From Haematococcus lacustris (Eukaryota > Chlorophyta > Chlorophyceae > Chlamydomonadales > Haematococcaceae): DNA of 64,000 nucleotides. The notes under the pieces were generated by a model that ran no database searches, had not been told where the DNA came from, and saw only the letters and a list, made by a program, of their open reading frames with translations. The translations under genes were made by a program, and so were the position numbers. This document shows, piece by piece, positions 53,166 to 64,000 of this stretch (the stretch's first letter is position 1; every line of letters starts with the position of its first letter). The stretch covers positions 15,038,280 through 15,102,279 of the forward strand of contig JASKMD010000029.1 of the NCBI GenBank assembly GCA_030144725.1. Reading direction: 5' to 3'.

Positions 53166-53640
53166 AAGGAGGGCTAACGACATTGCCCAGGAGGTGCAGG
53201 CAGAGAATGAGCTGCTGATGACCGAGGCTCAGTGTGATACATGCTATTGAGGAGCTCCTTGCTGCCAAAATGCACGACCTTGAGGAGAAGCACCAGCACC
53301 TACAGGCAGCACACAGGCAGCTGAGATTGGATAACGAGTCTCTTGAGGCAGTCATCGAGCAGTGCAACCTGGCTATTACAATTGCAAGGCGTGATGTGCA
53401 CCGCGTAGAGGCACCGCCTAGAGGCTGCCCACCCCTCCTGCTGCCCCCCCCTGGCAGCAGCGCGCAGCTGCTGCTGGTGCCGCTCCTGGGCTGCCCACCC
53501 CTCCTGCTGCCCCCCCCTGGCAGCAGCTGGCAGCTGCTGCTGGTGCCGCCCCTGGCATGCTCACCCCTTCATCTGAGCAGCAGGGGGCCACAGCGGAGCT
53601 GAACACGAGCTCGACACGCAAGCGGGGGGCGGGCGGGAGG
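53166..53640 (+). pseudogene. Broken coiled-coil frame with LLLVPPL repeats
   Basis: Two adjacent frames together read as a coiled coil: ANDIAQEVQAENELLMTEAQ (about 53177-53236), then after a one-base shift AIEELLAAKMHDLEEKHQHL and RLDNESLEAVIEQCNLAI. This is followed by two copies of a 69-bp unit coding CPPLLLPPPGSS...LLLVP. The frame break and the inverted partial copy at 54120-54330 suggest a transposon-derived fragment, such as an ORF1-like protein. Identity unknown. Confidence 0.4.
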
Positions 53641-53794
53641 GATCGGACCCAACATGTCGAGGAAGGTAACATAGCAATGGCATACACACCTTGTGAGGCA
53701 TTGCAGAGTGGCCAGGCCAACAGTACTGCTCACGAAGGGGTCAAGCATCGCAGCAACCTTGCATATTTCTGAGCATGGGTGGAGGGGCGCTGTT

Positions 53795-54118
53795 ACATCG
53801 GTTTGGCATGCCATGTGAGCCGTTTTGACTGCGGCGACTGTCCCTCACTATGTGCAGGTGCTCCTGGGCCACGTCGGTCGCGGCGGTCTCTCGCGGCGAG
53901 GCCCGCATGAGCAAAAAGTGCACGGATTTGAATGTGAAGATTTGAGCCGCCATAGCACCCAGTACACTGCACAGTATTTAATGATACAAGCTGCACCGCA
54001 TAGCTGAAAGAGTCTTCTATCCAGGGATGTGCGATACAAAAATAGAAACCACGTGGCTGAGACGCGGCGTCGTTTTGATTACCAGGGGTCAGTTTCCTGT
54101 CATTTTCTGTTAGTTGGG
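53795..54118 (-). repeat. 0.3-kb interspersed repeat, copy 3 (inverted)
   Basis: Reverse complement matches 33153-33475 along its length. Its short frame, MAAQIFTFKSVHFLLMRASP, then AATDVAQEHLHIVRDSRRS, parallels the one in copy 1. Confidence 0.78.
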
Positions 54119-54718
54119 GACACCTGACTCTCACGCCCGCCCTGCGCTTGCGTAGCGAGCTTGTGTTCATCAGTGGCCCCTTGCTGCTCCTCAGCTGCGT
54201 GGAGGGGGGAGCAGCCCAGGGGCGGCACCAGCACCAACTGCCAGCTGCTGCCAGGGGGTTGCAGCAGGAGGGGGGAGCAGGTCAGGGGCGGCACCAGCAC
54301 CAGGGCACCAGGGCAGAGGTTGCTTGGGCTGGAATTGGGACTGGTGCTGAGGGTTGGGAGGGGGTAGCGGGGGTGGGAGGGCAGTGAGGGGGCTGGGAGG
54401 GGGTGGGAGGGGGTGGGAGGGGGTGGGAGGGGGTGGGAGGGGGGTGGGAATGGGACGGGTAGGCACCTGTAGCCCACGTTTCTGGTCGTTGCTGCTTTGC
54501 TCAGGAGAACATGTGTGAGTGGAATAGATTGCATCTTGTGCAAGGCCTGCACTATGAGTGCTGGTAGCTGGCCTTTGTGGCAACCTTGGTGGCCCAGGCT
54601 CTTCACAATGTGCAGCCTGGGTCTACCTGACGAGCATATGAAACTTGAGAGTTGCAGGAGTGGCGGGTCCGTTGGCACTCACAGTGTCTACCCACAGAGT
54701 AAGACGCCATCGAGAAAT

Positions 54719-54925
54719 TGTAGAGAGCGTAGGGACAGACGCGGCACTCAGCTTAGGGTACTTACATAACTAACTGCTGACGGCACTAAGCACACTGCTC
54801 AGTGCCTACCTGTAGAGAGCGTAGGGACAGACGCGGCACTCAGCTTAGGGTGCCGAGGTCTGCCCCTCTAACTGCCTTAAGACGGACAGTCTCACTCTCT
54901 CACTCTGCAGCCCTGAGTGCTGTCA
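54719..54925 (-). repeat. 3' LTR of the copia element
   Basis: 207 bp, identical to 60083-60289. Contains an internal direct repeat of about 42 bp (beginning TGTAGAGAGCGTAGGGACAG on the + strand) at 54719 and about 54811. Confidence 0.92.
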
Positions 54926-55161
54926 AACATGTCTCACACTTCCGGTGCTCAATATCTTTTGCACCCGGACATGTTCACAACACTCCCACTCAGTACTTAG
55001 GCCAAGAGTCTGCACAACTGCTATATCAAAACAACTGCAACAAACAACTGCAGAAAAGCTGTCTCAGGTATGCAAACCTGTGCTTCACCAAGCTTCCAGT
55101 CCTGAAACACAAACAGGCTGGATACACTAGGCTGTTTCAGGCATGTGTGCCTGTGCCTAGC

Positions 55162-57137
55162 TTAAGCTGAGCTGTACACCCCACACCCTTGCTTGCCCCA
55201 ATCAAACTTGACAGCTGCGAGAGGCTTGGTGAGGAGGTCTGCCATCATGCTGCTTGTGTGACAGTAGTAGAAAGCAACCTCCCCCCTGGTAATGCGTTCC
55301 CTAACAAAATGGTGATGCACATCAATATGCTTTGCTCGTGAAGTGGCCATGGGATTGTGAAGAAGCTGCAGAGCTGCCTGGTTGTCACACCCTATGGTGA
55401 CACAGCTGGCGTCTAGCTGCAGATCCCTCATCAGCTTCCTGAGCCACAAGGCCTCTTTAGCTGCATTAGATGCTGCCATGTATTCGGCTTCAGCTGTTGA
55501 TAGTGCCACTGTGGGTTGCAGGCGGCTGGACCAGCTGATTGCACCGCCATTGAGAGTAAACAAGTATCCTGTAGTGCTTCTGGCGGTGTCTTTGTCACCA
55601 GCATAGTCTGAGTCAGAGAAGCCCTGTAGTCCTGTGACACCCCCAAACAGCAGTCCATGGTCACATGTGCCCTTCAGGTAGCTCAACACGTTGCATGCGG
55701 CTGCCCAGTGCTGCTTGGTGGGTGATGACATGTGCCTTGCCAGAGCACCCACTGCAAAAGCAATGTCTGGGCGTGTGCAGCATGTGAGGTACAGCAGGCT
55801 ACCTACCAAGGCGCTGTAATGGTGCACTGAGGTGTCAAGTGGGTCTCCCTCCCTGACTAGCTTAATGGCTGGTGCCATGGGCACTGCCTTGCTGTGTGAT
55901 GACGACATGCTATGTGTGGTGACCAGCTCATTGATGAATTGTCGCTGGTCAAGCATGATAGTGCCCTCTGCCCTGTTCCTGGTGATTTGCATGCCCAGGA
56001 ACCACCTGGTGTCGCCCATGTCTTTGATGTTGAAGACAGAGGCGAGTTGCTGCTTGACATGTGCCAGGCCTGCAGTGTCCCCCTGCTGAGTACACAGCAG
56101 ACAGTCATCCACATAGACCAGGAGGTAGACTGGGCCTGATGGCAACTGCAGGGTGAACAAAGCAGGATCTGCCTGAGAAGCCTTGAACCCTATGGCAAGT
56201 AACTCCTCACAGAGGCGTGCATGCCATGCCCTGGGTGCCTGCCTCAGACCATACAGAGCCTTTTGCAGGCGACACACTGTGTTACTGCTGCCCTCCTCAA
56301 AGCCCTCTGGCTGCTGCACATAGATGACCTCATGCTCTTCAAGCTTGCCATTCAAAAAGGCTGTCTCAAAGTCAAGCTGATGAATCTCCATGTTCTCGGC
56401 TGCCGCTTTGGCTAGGACTGTGCGCAGTGTGGTGTGCTTGCTGACAGGTGCATACACATCACCGACATCCACACCTGACACTTGCAGAAAGCCTTTGGCT
56501 ACCAGTCGGGCCTTGAATCGCTCAATGTTGCCTGCAGCATCACGCTTAATCTTTAGTACCCACTTAGTGGGCAAGACACGTGCACCACTGGGCCTCTCAG
56601 TCAAACACCATGTCTGGTTAGCATGCAATGACTCAAGCTCAGAGCGCATGGCCTCACGCCACATGTCAGCCTGTGGCCCTGACAAAGCCTCACTGACTGA
56701 TGGAGAGTCATTGTCATGGGAGGTGGACGTGGATGTGGCATGCAGAGACAAGTGCCTGAGCCGGTGAGGTGGTTGTCGTTCCCTTGGTGGGTTGCGACGT
56801 GGTGCGGGGGCAGCAGGGGGAGCATGTGGTGCAGAGGGAGCAGGTGCAGGCAGGGGAGCAGGTGCAGGCAGGGGAGCAGGTGCAGGCAGGGGAGCAGGTG
56901 CAGGCTGAAGTATGTACCTGCCTATGCCAGAAGGCTGACTGCTGACAACTGTTGAGTGGCTGGGTTGTGCAAGAATGCCGCTGCCTCTGCTGCTGGCTGA
57001 TCCACCAAACAGATTGCGTCTGACCTGACTCTTGCTGTCTTCATCGTCAGACTGACCGCTGTCACTGTCATCCTGTATGACTCTCCAATCTATAGGTCTG
57101 GACCTAGGATGTTGTGCACTGGAGCCAGGTGCGCTGC

Positions 57138-57177
<40 letters not shown>

Positions 57178-57224
57178 TCTGTCTTGACTCCCACTGTCAT
57201 CTGAGCCAGAGTCGCTGGTGTCAG

Positions 57225-57274
<50 letters not shown>

Positions 57275-60021
57275 TGACGTCTGTCCCCCTCACTAGGGAG
57301 TCTGGCTGGCTGCAGATCAGGCTGTGGGCTGGGTGGGTAGGGTCGAAGCAGCACGCTGTCAGGCAGGACTGCTTGGCCGCCATTCCTGGTTCTGGTTAGC
57401 TCATCAGTGGCTGGTGCTAGCTCATCAAAAATCACATCCTTGCTCATCTGCTCTCTACCATCCAGAAACACCTTGTAGGCCTTAGACCCTGGCTGGTAGC
57501 CAATGAAGACACCTGCTGCTGCCTTTGGCTGTAGCTTGCTGCGCTGATGGCGTGGGATGTGTACCCAGACCTTGCTGCCAAAGATCCTGAGTCCTGACAC
57601 GTCAGGCTTGACACCGAAGAAGGCCTGCCATGGAGTCTGACTCTGACCTGTCACAGGCAGCACACATCTGACATGGTTAGCTGCTTTTGCTGCGTAAGCC
57701 CAGAACTCTATGGGCAGGTGAGCTGCATGTAGCATGCTGCGGAGCTTTTCAACAATGGTTCTGTTCAGTCTCTCAGCTGCTCCATTCTGCTCAGGGCTGT
57801 AAGGGGCAGAATGCTGATGCAGGATACCCTTGCTGTTGCAGAAGGCTTGCACTGTCTTGTTTACATACTCGCTGCCATTGTCTGTTCTAATAGCTTTGCA
57901 CTTGCTGCCAGACTGCGTTTCCAGCTGCTGGATTACTGTAACAATGCAATCTGGCACCTGGTCCTTGCTGCGAAGAGGCATGACAACTGAAAACTTGGTG
58001 AACTCATCCAGGAAAGTAGCAAGGTAGCGGCTGCCGTCCCTGGCTGCCAAGCTGAATGGGCCACACACATCCATGTGAATTAGCCCAAGTGCGGCTGTCA
58101 CAGCTGGAGCATTGGGAGATGGCAGGGGGAAGTGTACATGTCTATGCTGTTTACCTACAACACATCCCTCACACACTGCTGGATCAGATCCTGCTGCCCG
58201 AAACTGTGAGGCTGTAGTGTCAACACCGGTAACCATATGCTCTCGCTGCATGCGTTCAAGTACAGAGTATGATGCATGACCAAGCCTCTCATGCCACACC
58301 TTGGGTGAAACTGAAGTCCTGCTGTGGCCGCTGCTGGCTGAGTCCAGCAGCTGCTGCTCAGAGGTAGTCTCCTCAGGGCCTGACACTGAGGTAGCAGCAG
58401 TGAGATTAGCAGCTGTTGCTGAGATAAAGCTGCTGCATAGCTGGTTGGGTGCTGATGGAGGCATTACGATAGAGGCAGCTGGGAAAGGATAGCTGTCATT
58501 CTGCTTTGGTACTTGCATGCACAGGCTGTGTCCACGATAGCTGCCCTCCATCAGGCAGCTGTCCATCTGAAAAAGAAACTTGTAGCCTGCAGCTGTGGCT
58601 TGGGCAACAGAGACAAAGTTAGCTGATGCAGAGGGGACCAGCAATGCATGCTGAAGACACAAGATACCCTGATCTGTCCTGAGCCAGGCATCTCCCTCAC
58701 CAACTGCATTTAGCTGATGGCCAGCTGCTGCCAGGTAAACAGGCTGTGGAGCTGGGTAGGAGCGAAAGCTGGTGAGGTTGCTGGCATTGGTGCAGATGTG
58801 CCTAGATGCTCCTGAGTCAATGAAGTAGGGCATGTGAGTGTCGCCATCAATCAGGTGCTGCTTGGGGTTCTGAGCTGAGACAGGCTGGCCATAACGGCTG
58901 GTGAACAGCCTTGCTCTGTTAGGGCTGAGGCTGCTTTTACCAGCAGCAGGGCTGTATGACCTACCCTTGCCTGGGCTGCCAGCCCTGCCTGGGCTGTGAC
59001 CAGAGGTCCTGGCTGGGCTGTCGTCAGCTCTGCCTGGGTTAGACAGCAGCATGGACCTCAGTCTCTCTCGCTGGCTCCTGTCAAAAACACGACACTCAGC
59101 CATGATGTGTCCCTCTTTGTTGCAGAAGTGACAGGTCATGTGAGCATGTGGATTCTCTTCTCTGGTGCTGTGGTCTGAGTGAGCTGGAGAGCTGCTGCGC
59201 TGCATGGCTGCGTTGCTGCTCCTGCCTGGCTGGGGCACCCTGCCCCCCCCCCTGCCTCGCCATCCCGACCCCCCTGAGTAGCCAGCCCCCCTGGGTGAGA
59301 ATGAGGAGGAGGAGGCCCAGAGAGAGGAAGAGGAGGAGGTGTCAAGCTGCTTTTGCCGATCCAGCTGCAGGTCTGCTTCCCGGTATTGCAGGACTGTTTT
59401 GACTTTGCTCAGGGGCAGTGCTGCGCTGGACTGATCATAGCGAAGCTGTTCCACGGTTGGTCTGAACTCATCAGGCATGGCAGCCAGCACTGACAGCACG
59501 ATGGAGGTGTCAGAGGGATTGCAGTTGCATGCTTGCAGGTTGGCTTGCAGCATTAGCAGTCGGCTGAAGAATTGGGAGATGGTCTCACCAGGGTACAATC
59601 TGAGCATGGACAATTGCTGCTGTAGCTGGGTCTGGTGCGCGAGGGAGGACTGGGTGTACTCAGCTTTGATATTGTCCCAGGCGGCCTTGGCTGAGACTGC
59701 ATTGCCGACGGCGAAGAAATGCTGAGGATTGACGTAGCGTAGTATCATGGCTTTGGCCTTTGCGTCTGAGGTGTTCTCTGCGTCGCGCACAGTAAGCGCT
59801 GCTGCATAGGCATCTTGCGTAGCCTGCGAGGAGCCTTGGATAGGCGCAGTGGGCAAGGGGGTGATGCCTGTGTCGACGATCTGAAATAGGTTGTGCTCGA
59901 TGAGCGCGTATTTGACGCGGATCTGCCAGAACTGATAGTTGTCGTCAGTGAGCAGGTCGATTTGGGCTCCCGGCCCGATCGACGAAGCCGCCATCGCCGA
60001 ACGACTAACTGTCGAACGCAC
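55162..60021 (-). CDS. Copia-type gag-pol polyprotein (1619 aa)
   Basis: One uninterrupted frame. Residues 1-250 are a copia gag (NYQFWQIRVKYAL, then WDNIKAEYTQSS). A CCHC zinc knuckle is at 297-310 (CHFCNKEGHIMAEC). The protease motif DSGA is at 402-405. The pre-integrase zinc region has WHERLGH and CEGC (about 576-620). The integrase has Asp651, Asp714 and Glu750, the D,D(35)E pattern (HMDVCGPF, TDNGSEY, NGAAERLNRT). A Pro/Ser/Gln-rich linker holds long poly-Gln and poly-Ser runs. The reverse transcriptase has KARLVAKGF, QLDFETAFLNG and YVDD, and the RNase H has STAEAEYMA. Order protease-integrase-RT-RNase H defines Ty1/copia. The first ATG is at 60021, with another ten codons in. No stop or frameshift, so it is potentially active. 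Confidence 0.95.
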
Positions 60022-60082
60022 GACCCCTTCCCGGCGACTTACTGATGCCTTTCACGCGTCTGCGTGCGTGGGCCCATAACCC

Positions 60083-60289
60083 TGTAGAGAGCGTAGGGAC
60101 AGACGCGGCACTCAGCTTAGGGTACTTACATAACTAACTGCTGACGGCACTAAGCACACTGCTCAGTGCCTACCTGTAGAGAGCGTAGGGACAGACGCGG
60201 CACTCAGCTTAGGGTGCCGAGGTCTGCCCCTCTAACTGCCTTAAGACGGACAGTCTCACTCTCTCACTCTGCAGCCCTGAGTGCTGTCA
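60083..60289 (-). repeat. 5' LTR of the copia element
   Basis: 207 bp, identical to 54719-54925, including the internal 42-bp duplication. It would hold the promoter for the gag-pol transcript running leftward. Confidence 0.92.
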
Positions 60290-60819
60290 ACAGTTAGGTC
60301 TCCCGGTTACACATGGCACGTTTTTGGGTAACTTGAAGAAGACGAAAAAGGGAAACATGTCCCAAGTGGGCCCCGTCTGTTCCGCGTAGCCCAGCTAGCC
60401 ATCGCACAGTGGAAGCGGGCTCACAGCGGCGATTCCGGTGCCGGCCAGGCAGGTGAGCCAGCCTGCTTGGGCGCACGTCAACGTTAGGCACATTGCGTAG
60501 TTGCTAGCTCTGCGCACGCCAAGCTGGGCCACTCAGTGCAATCGCCGCACAGCCAAGCAGCGGTTGCGGCAGGCGGTTGTAAATGGCTTGCACGCTGCAG
60601 GTGCAATGTCCGAAAGCGCTAGCACCGTTACTAGAGGCCGAACCACTGTCAGCGGGGCGCCAGTTTGCCCAGGAATAGACACGCCAGCACCCAGGACTGG
60701 ACGGAGACGTCGTGGCCAGTCTCCACCGCGCGCGAGAACCCCGACGCAGCGTACCACTAAGCAGAAGGCAGACGAGCAACAGCCTGACCACTGACACTGC
60801 AGGGACATGGACAGGCTGC
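60290..60819. other. DNA between the copia element and the minisatellite
   Basis: No recognisable gene. A + frame at 60,501-60,794 is Arg/Thr/Ala-rich and ends in QKADEQQPDH; nothing supports it further. Confidence 0.4.
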
Positions 60820-61990
60820 AGGTGTTCTGCAGTGCATGAGCAGCAACAGCAGCAGGCTGTAGTGCACGAGCAGCAGCAATAGCAGGCTGTGGTGCACGAG
60901 CAGCAATGCATGGGTAGCAGCAGGCTATAGGTGTGTGGCAGTGCATGCTGCAAGTAGCAGCAGGCTGCAGGTGTGTTGCAGTGCATAAGCAGCAGCAATA
61001 GGCTGCCTAGCATGTGTTGCAGTGCAGCCCCTCCCCTCCCTGCCCAGCCCTGCCCCACCCCCTCCCAGCCCTGCCCCACCCCTCCCAGCTCGGCCCTACT
61101 CCCTCCCAGCCTTGCGTTGCCCCTCCCTCCCTTCCCAGCCCTTCCCCACCCCCTCCCAGCATTGCGTTGCCCCTCCCCTCCCTGCCTAGCCCTGCTCCAC
61201 CCCCTCCCAGCCTTGCGTTGCCCATCCCCTCCCTGCCCAGCCCTGCCCCACCCCCTCCCAGCCCTGCCCCACCCCCTCCCAGCCCTGCCCCACCCCCTCC
61301 CAGCCTGGCTCCACCCCCTCCCAGCCCTGCCCCACCCCCTCCCAGCCCTGCCCTGCCCCACCCCTCCCAGCCCTGCCCCACCCCCTCCAGCCTTGCGTTG
61401 TAGTGCATGAGCAGCAGCAGCAGCAGGCTGCAGTGCATGAACAGCAACAGGCTGCAGGTAGCAGCAGGCTGCAGTGCATGTGCTGTAGTGCGTGAGCAGC
61501 AGCAGCAGGCTGCAGTGCGTGAGCATCAGCAGCAGGCTGCAGGTAGCAGCAGGCTGCAGTGCATGTGCTACAGTGCATGAGCAGCAGCAGCAGGCTGCAA
61601 TGCAGGCTGCAGGTAGCAGCAGGCTGCAGTGCATGTGCTGTAGTTCGTGACCAGCAGCAACAGGCTGCAGTGCGTGAGCAGCAGCAGCAGGCTGCAGTGC
61701 ATGAGGAGCAGCAGCAGGCTGCATTACAGGCTGCAGGTAGCAGCAGGCTGCTGTGCATGAGGAACAGCAGCAACAGCAGGCCGGAGTGCATGTGCTGCAG
61801 AGCATCAGCAGCTGCAGTGCACGAGCAAGTAGCAGCAGGCTACGAATGTGTTGCAGTGCAAGTGTGTTGCAGTGCATGAGCAGCAGCAGCAGGCTGCAGT
61901 GCAGGTAGCAGCAGGTTGTAGTGCATGTGTTGCAGTGCATGAGCAGCAGCAGGCTTTAGGTGTGGAAGGGTAGGCTGCAGATTGCATGTG
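60820..61990. repeat. Composite minisatellite: CAGCAGGCTGCAGTGCATGAG units and a 21-bp C-rich array
   Basis: Units of CAGCAGCAGGCTGCAGTGCA and AGGTAGCAGCAGG repeat at 60,820-61,010 and 61,400-61,990, with CCCTGCCCCACCCC units at 61,020-61,390. Same family as 484-1520. Confidence 0.88.
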
Positions 61991-62336
61991 TGTTGTAGTG
62001 CATGAGCAGCAGCAGGTTGCTTAAGTTGTAGGGCAGCTCTAGCAACCATGTTGAAGTTTCAATACGTGGTAGGCATCATGTAAGAGATGTAAGAACGACG
62101 TCATGCCCTCACATTAGTGACAAGGAACAACGAGAACGAGCAGTCTCCTTCTATAACTCCATCCTTCTATAACTCCAGCAATGGTAGTGCATGAGCAGTA
62201 GCACAATGCTTCGTCAATCAACAAGACCTGCCGTCAACAAATCAACCAAGCCTAAAGACCATGATGTGATGATAATTACAGTGGTGATCATTAGCCGTGT
62301 ATCCTCTTCACAATTGATACCTCCGCCCCTTGTATG

Positions 62337-62693
62337 GACAACACCACCACGCGGTGATGCGCTAAGGCCGCAAACGTGGTAGCCACCTGCTACATACCCC
62401 CTTCGCATGTATGCATCACAGCCATGCTCAGCAAGTGCAGGCCTGGCAGTGATCCACACCCAATGTGTCACAGCTAGCTAGACTATGGATGGTACCTACA
62501 GTGGAGGTTCACCAGATCCAGCCACATGCTAGGGTGTGGTGCGCCACATGCCCCTTGTATGGACAACACCACCACGCGGTGATGCGCTAATGCTGCAAAC
62601 GTGGTAGCCACCTGCTACATACCCCCTTTGCATGTATGCATTACGGTCATGCTTAGCAAGTGCAGGCCTGGCAGTGATCCGCACCAAATCCAA
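62337..62693. repeat. Direct duplication of about 125 bp
   Basis: 62337-62462 (from CCCCTTGTATGGACAACACC to CAGTGATCCACACC) recurs at 62550-62690 with few changes. The downstream frame at 62,700-62,940 (YYINAATGTVKYARSIVDLD, AIAHHRGYRLTQPMWFPYAA) has ordinary protein composition and may be a fragment of an unidentified gene. Confidence 0.7.
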
Positions 62694-62993
62694 CCATATG
62701 GCACCACGCGGTATTACATCAACGCTGCAACTGGCACGGTCAAGTACGCTAGGTCTATTGTAGACCTTGATATTCGAGTTGCAATTGCCCATCACCGGGG
62801 ATATCGTCTTACACAACCAATGTGGTTTCCATATGCGGCTACACAAGCAATGGCATGGTTGAGAAACCTCAAATTGCATGCCTTTAATTGCATGGAGCTA
62901 CCAAGACCACCGCAGACCATGCCAGATCTATGCCTTGAAATGAACTTGCATGCAACCAGACACATACCGCACATGTTGCTGTCCTTGCACTGC

Positions 62994-63419
62994 TGGTCAT
63001 GTATCACAGCCTGTTGCTGCTGCTTCCCATTCACTGCTGCTCATGCACTACAACACATGCACTGCAGCCTGCAGCTGCTGCTCATGCACTCCTGCTGCTA
63101 CCTGCAGCCTGCACTGCCACACACCTACAGGCAGGGCAGTGCAGGGCAAGGTAGGGCAGGGCTGGGCAGGGCAGGGCAAGGTAGGGCAGGGCTGGGCAGG
63201 GAAGGGCAAGGTAGGGCAGGGCTGGGCAGGGAAGGGCAGGGTAGGGCAGGCAAGGGAGGGGCAACGCAAGGCTGGGAGGGGGTGGGGCAGGGCTGGGATG
63301 GGGTGGGGTGGGGCAGGGCTGGGCAGGGCTGGGAGGGGCAACGCAAGGATGGGATGGGGTGGGGTGGGGCAGGGCTGGGCAGGGCTGGGAGGGGCAACGC
63401 AAGGCTGGGATGGGGTGGG
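62994..63419. repeat. Inverted copy of the composite minisatellite, running into the gap
   Basis: Carries the reverse complement of the units at 60,820-61,990: CTGCTGCTCATGCACT and then GGGCAGGGCTGGGATGGGG-type repeats up to the first N. Confidence 0.85.
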
Positions 63420-63919
63420 NNNNNNNNNNNNNNNNNNNNNNNNNNNNNNNNNNNNNNNNNNNNNNNNNNNNNNNNNNNNNNNNNNNNNNNNNNNNNNNNN
63501 NNNNNNNNNNNNNNNNNNNNNNNNNNNNNNNNNNNNNNNNNNNNNNNNNNNNNNNNNNNNNNNNNNNNNNNNNNNNNNNNNNNNNNNNNNNNNNNNNNNN
63601 NNNNNNNNNNNNNNNNNNNNNNNNNNNNNNNNNNNNNNNNNNNNNNNNNNNNNNNNNNNNNNNNNNNNNNNNNNNNNNNNNNNNNNNNNNNNNNNNNNNN
63701 NNNNNNNNNNNNNNNNNNNNNNNNNNNNNNNNNNNNNNNNNNNNNNNNNNNNNNNNNNNNNNNNNNNNNNNNNNNNNNNNNNNNNNNNNNNNNNNNNNNN
63801 NNNNNNNNNNNNNNNNNNNNNNNNNNNNNNNNNNNNNNNNNNNNNNNNNNNNNNNNNNNNNNNNNNNNNNNNNNNNNNNNNNNNNNNNNNNNNNNNNNNN
63901 NNNNNNNNNNNNNNNNNNN
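63420..63919. other. Assembly gap (500 N)
   Basis: Exactly 500 N, the usual size of a placeholder, set inside a G-rich tandem array. True length unknown; the order beyond it depends on scaffolding. Confidence 0.98.
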
Positions 63920-64000
63920 ACTATGACTAGCTGCCTATCAGTCCTACACCGCCCGACACCGAAGACACTCATCCTGTCGCTGGACCCAAAAGTACAAATG
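63920..64000. other. Last 81 bases, nothing recognised
   Basis: Unique sequence beyond the gap, too short to interpret. Confidence 0.6.

Larger units (their letters stand above)
52600..54480. repeat. Imperfect palindromic region with C-rich and G-rich arms
   Basis: A [16 protein letters not shown] minisatellite (52,610-52,880) followed by coding-like DNA on + (53,160-53,640) is mirrored by coding-like DNA on - (54,330-54,120) and a GGGTGGGAGGG-rich minisatellite (54,350-54,440). A 0.3-kb repeat copy lies in the middle. The mirrored coding segments share Ser/Glu-Gln-Gln-Gly-Ala-Thr and the LLLVPPLxC repeat. Confidence 0.65.
54719..60289 (-). mobile_element. Ty1/copia LTR retrotransposon, apparently intact
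   Basis: It is 5.6 kb, bounded by identical 207-bp LTRs (TG...CA on the element strand) with one gag-pol frame between. After the 5' LTR the element strand reads GGGTTATGGGCCCACG, a possible primer-binding site with its TGG. No clear purine tract precedes the 3' LTR. The flanking pentamers (GAAAT and ACAGT) do not match, so no target duplication is visible. Identical LTRs imply recent insertion, or conversion or assembly collapse. Confidence 0.9.

Overview
The window looks like nuclear DNA of a volvocalean (chlorophycean) green alga. It is GC-rich, its genes are split by short introns with GTGAGT-type donors and CAG acceptors, CAG/CTG and G/C-rich tandem arrays are everywhere, and the recognisable genes carry chloroplast transit-like N-termini. 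A Haematococcus- or Chlamydomonas-like genome is an inference; the species cannot be read from the sequence. No rRNA, tRNA or bacterial-type operon was seen. A 500-base run of N (63420-63919) marks a scaffold gap.

Left third (about 4.6-24.7 kb): a tandem array of five paralogous three-exon genes (called A-E here) on the + strand. Each has a signal peptide, an Arg-Glu-Leu junction, a variable Pro/Ser/Asp-rich middle, a conserved GPxLTSGLAGT motif and (except D) a 32-residue Gly-rich tail on a 99-nt last exon. Four share a GTGTGACCCG-like motif 85-89 bp before the ATG. I do not recognise the family; it appears undescribed. Two nearly identical 3.6-3.7 kb mobile elements lie between members, ending 239 and 264 bp before the start codons of D and E. 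Each carries a five-exon gene for a Fanzor-like protein, the eukaryotic relative of the RNA-guided nuclease TnpB, followed by a conserved structured non-coding 3' region that is the candidate guide-RNA scaffold. A chimeric Fanzor pseudogene sits between A and B.

Middle (about 25-50 kb): on the - strand, a gene whose first eight exons read as a plastid PAP/fibrillin-like protein. It can end there (309 aa) or splice on into a coiled-coil tail (414 aa). A possible KIX-like gene and an unidentified low-complexity gene follow. Two deletion derivatives of a second Fanzor type (38.3-39.8 and 45.8-47.8 kb) lie on the + strand and share their own structured 3' region. A complete six-exon chloroplast CGFS monothiol glutaredoxin gene (48.2-50.3 kb) carries in one intron a 204-bp insertion with a 15-bp target duplication, and that insertion holds the 3' end of the type-1 Fanzor element.

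Right third (about 51-64 kb): a 0.3-kb interspersed repeat present three times, a palindromic region with a broken coiled-coil frame, and a Ty1/copia LTR retrotransposon on the - strand with an uninterrupted 1619-codon gag-pol and two identical 207-bp LTRs. The window ends in minisatellite DNA also found at its left edge. The most interesting content is the Fanzor family: at least five relics of two types, two kinds of candidate guide RNA, a non-autonomous derivative with a clean target duplication, and close association with a tandem family of small secreted-peptide genes.
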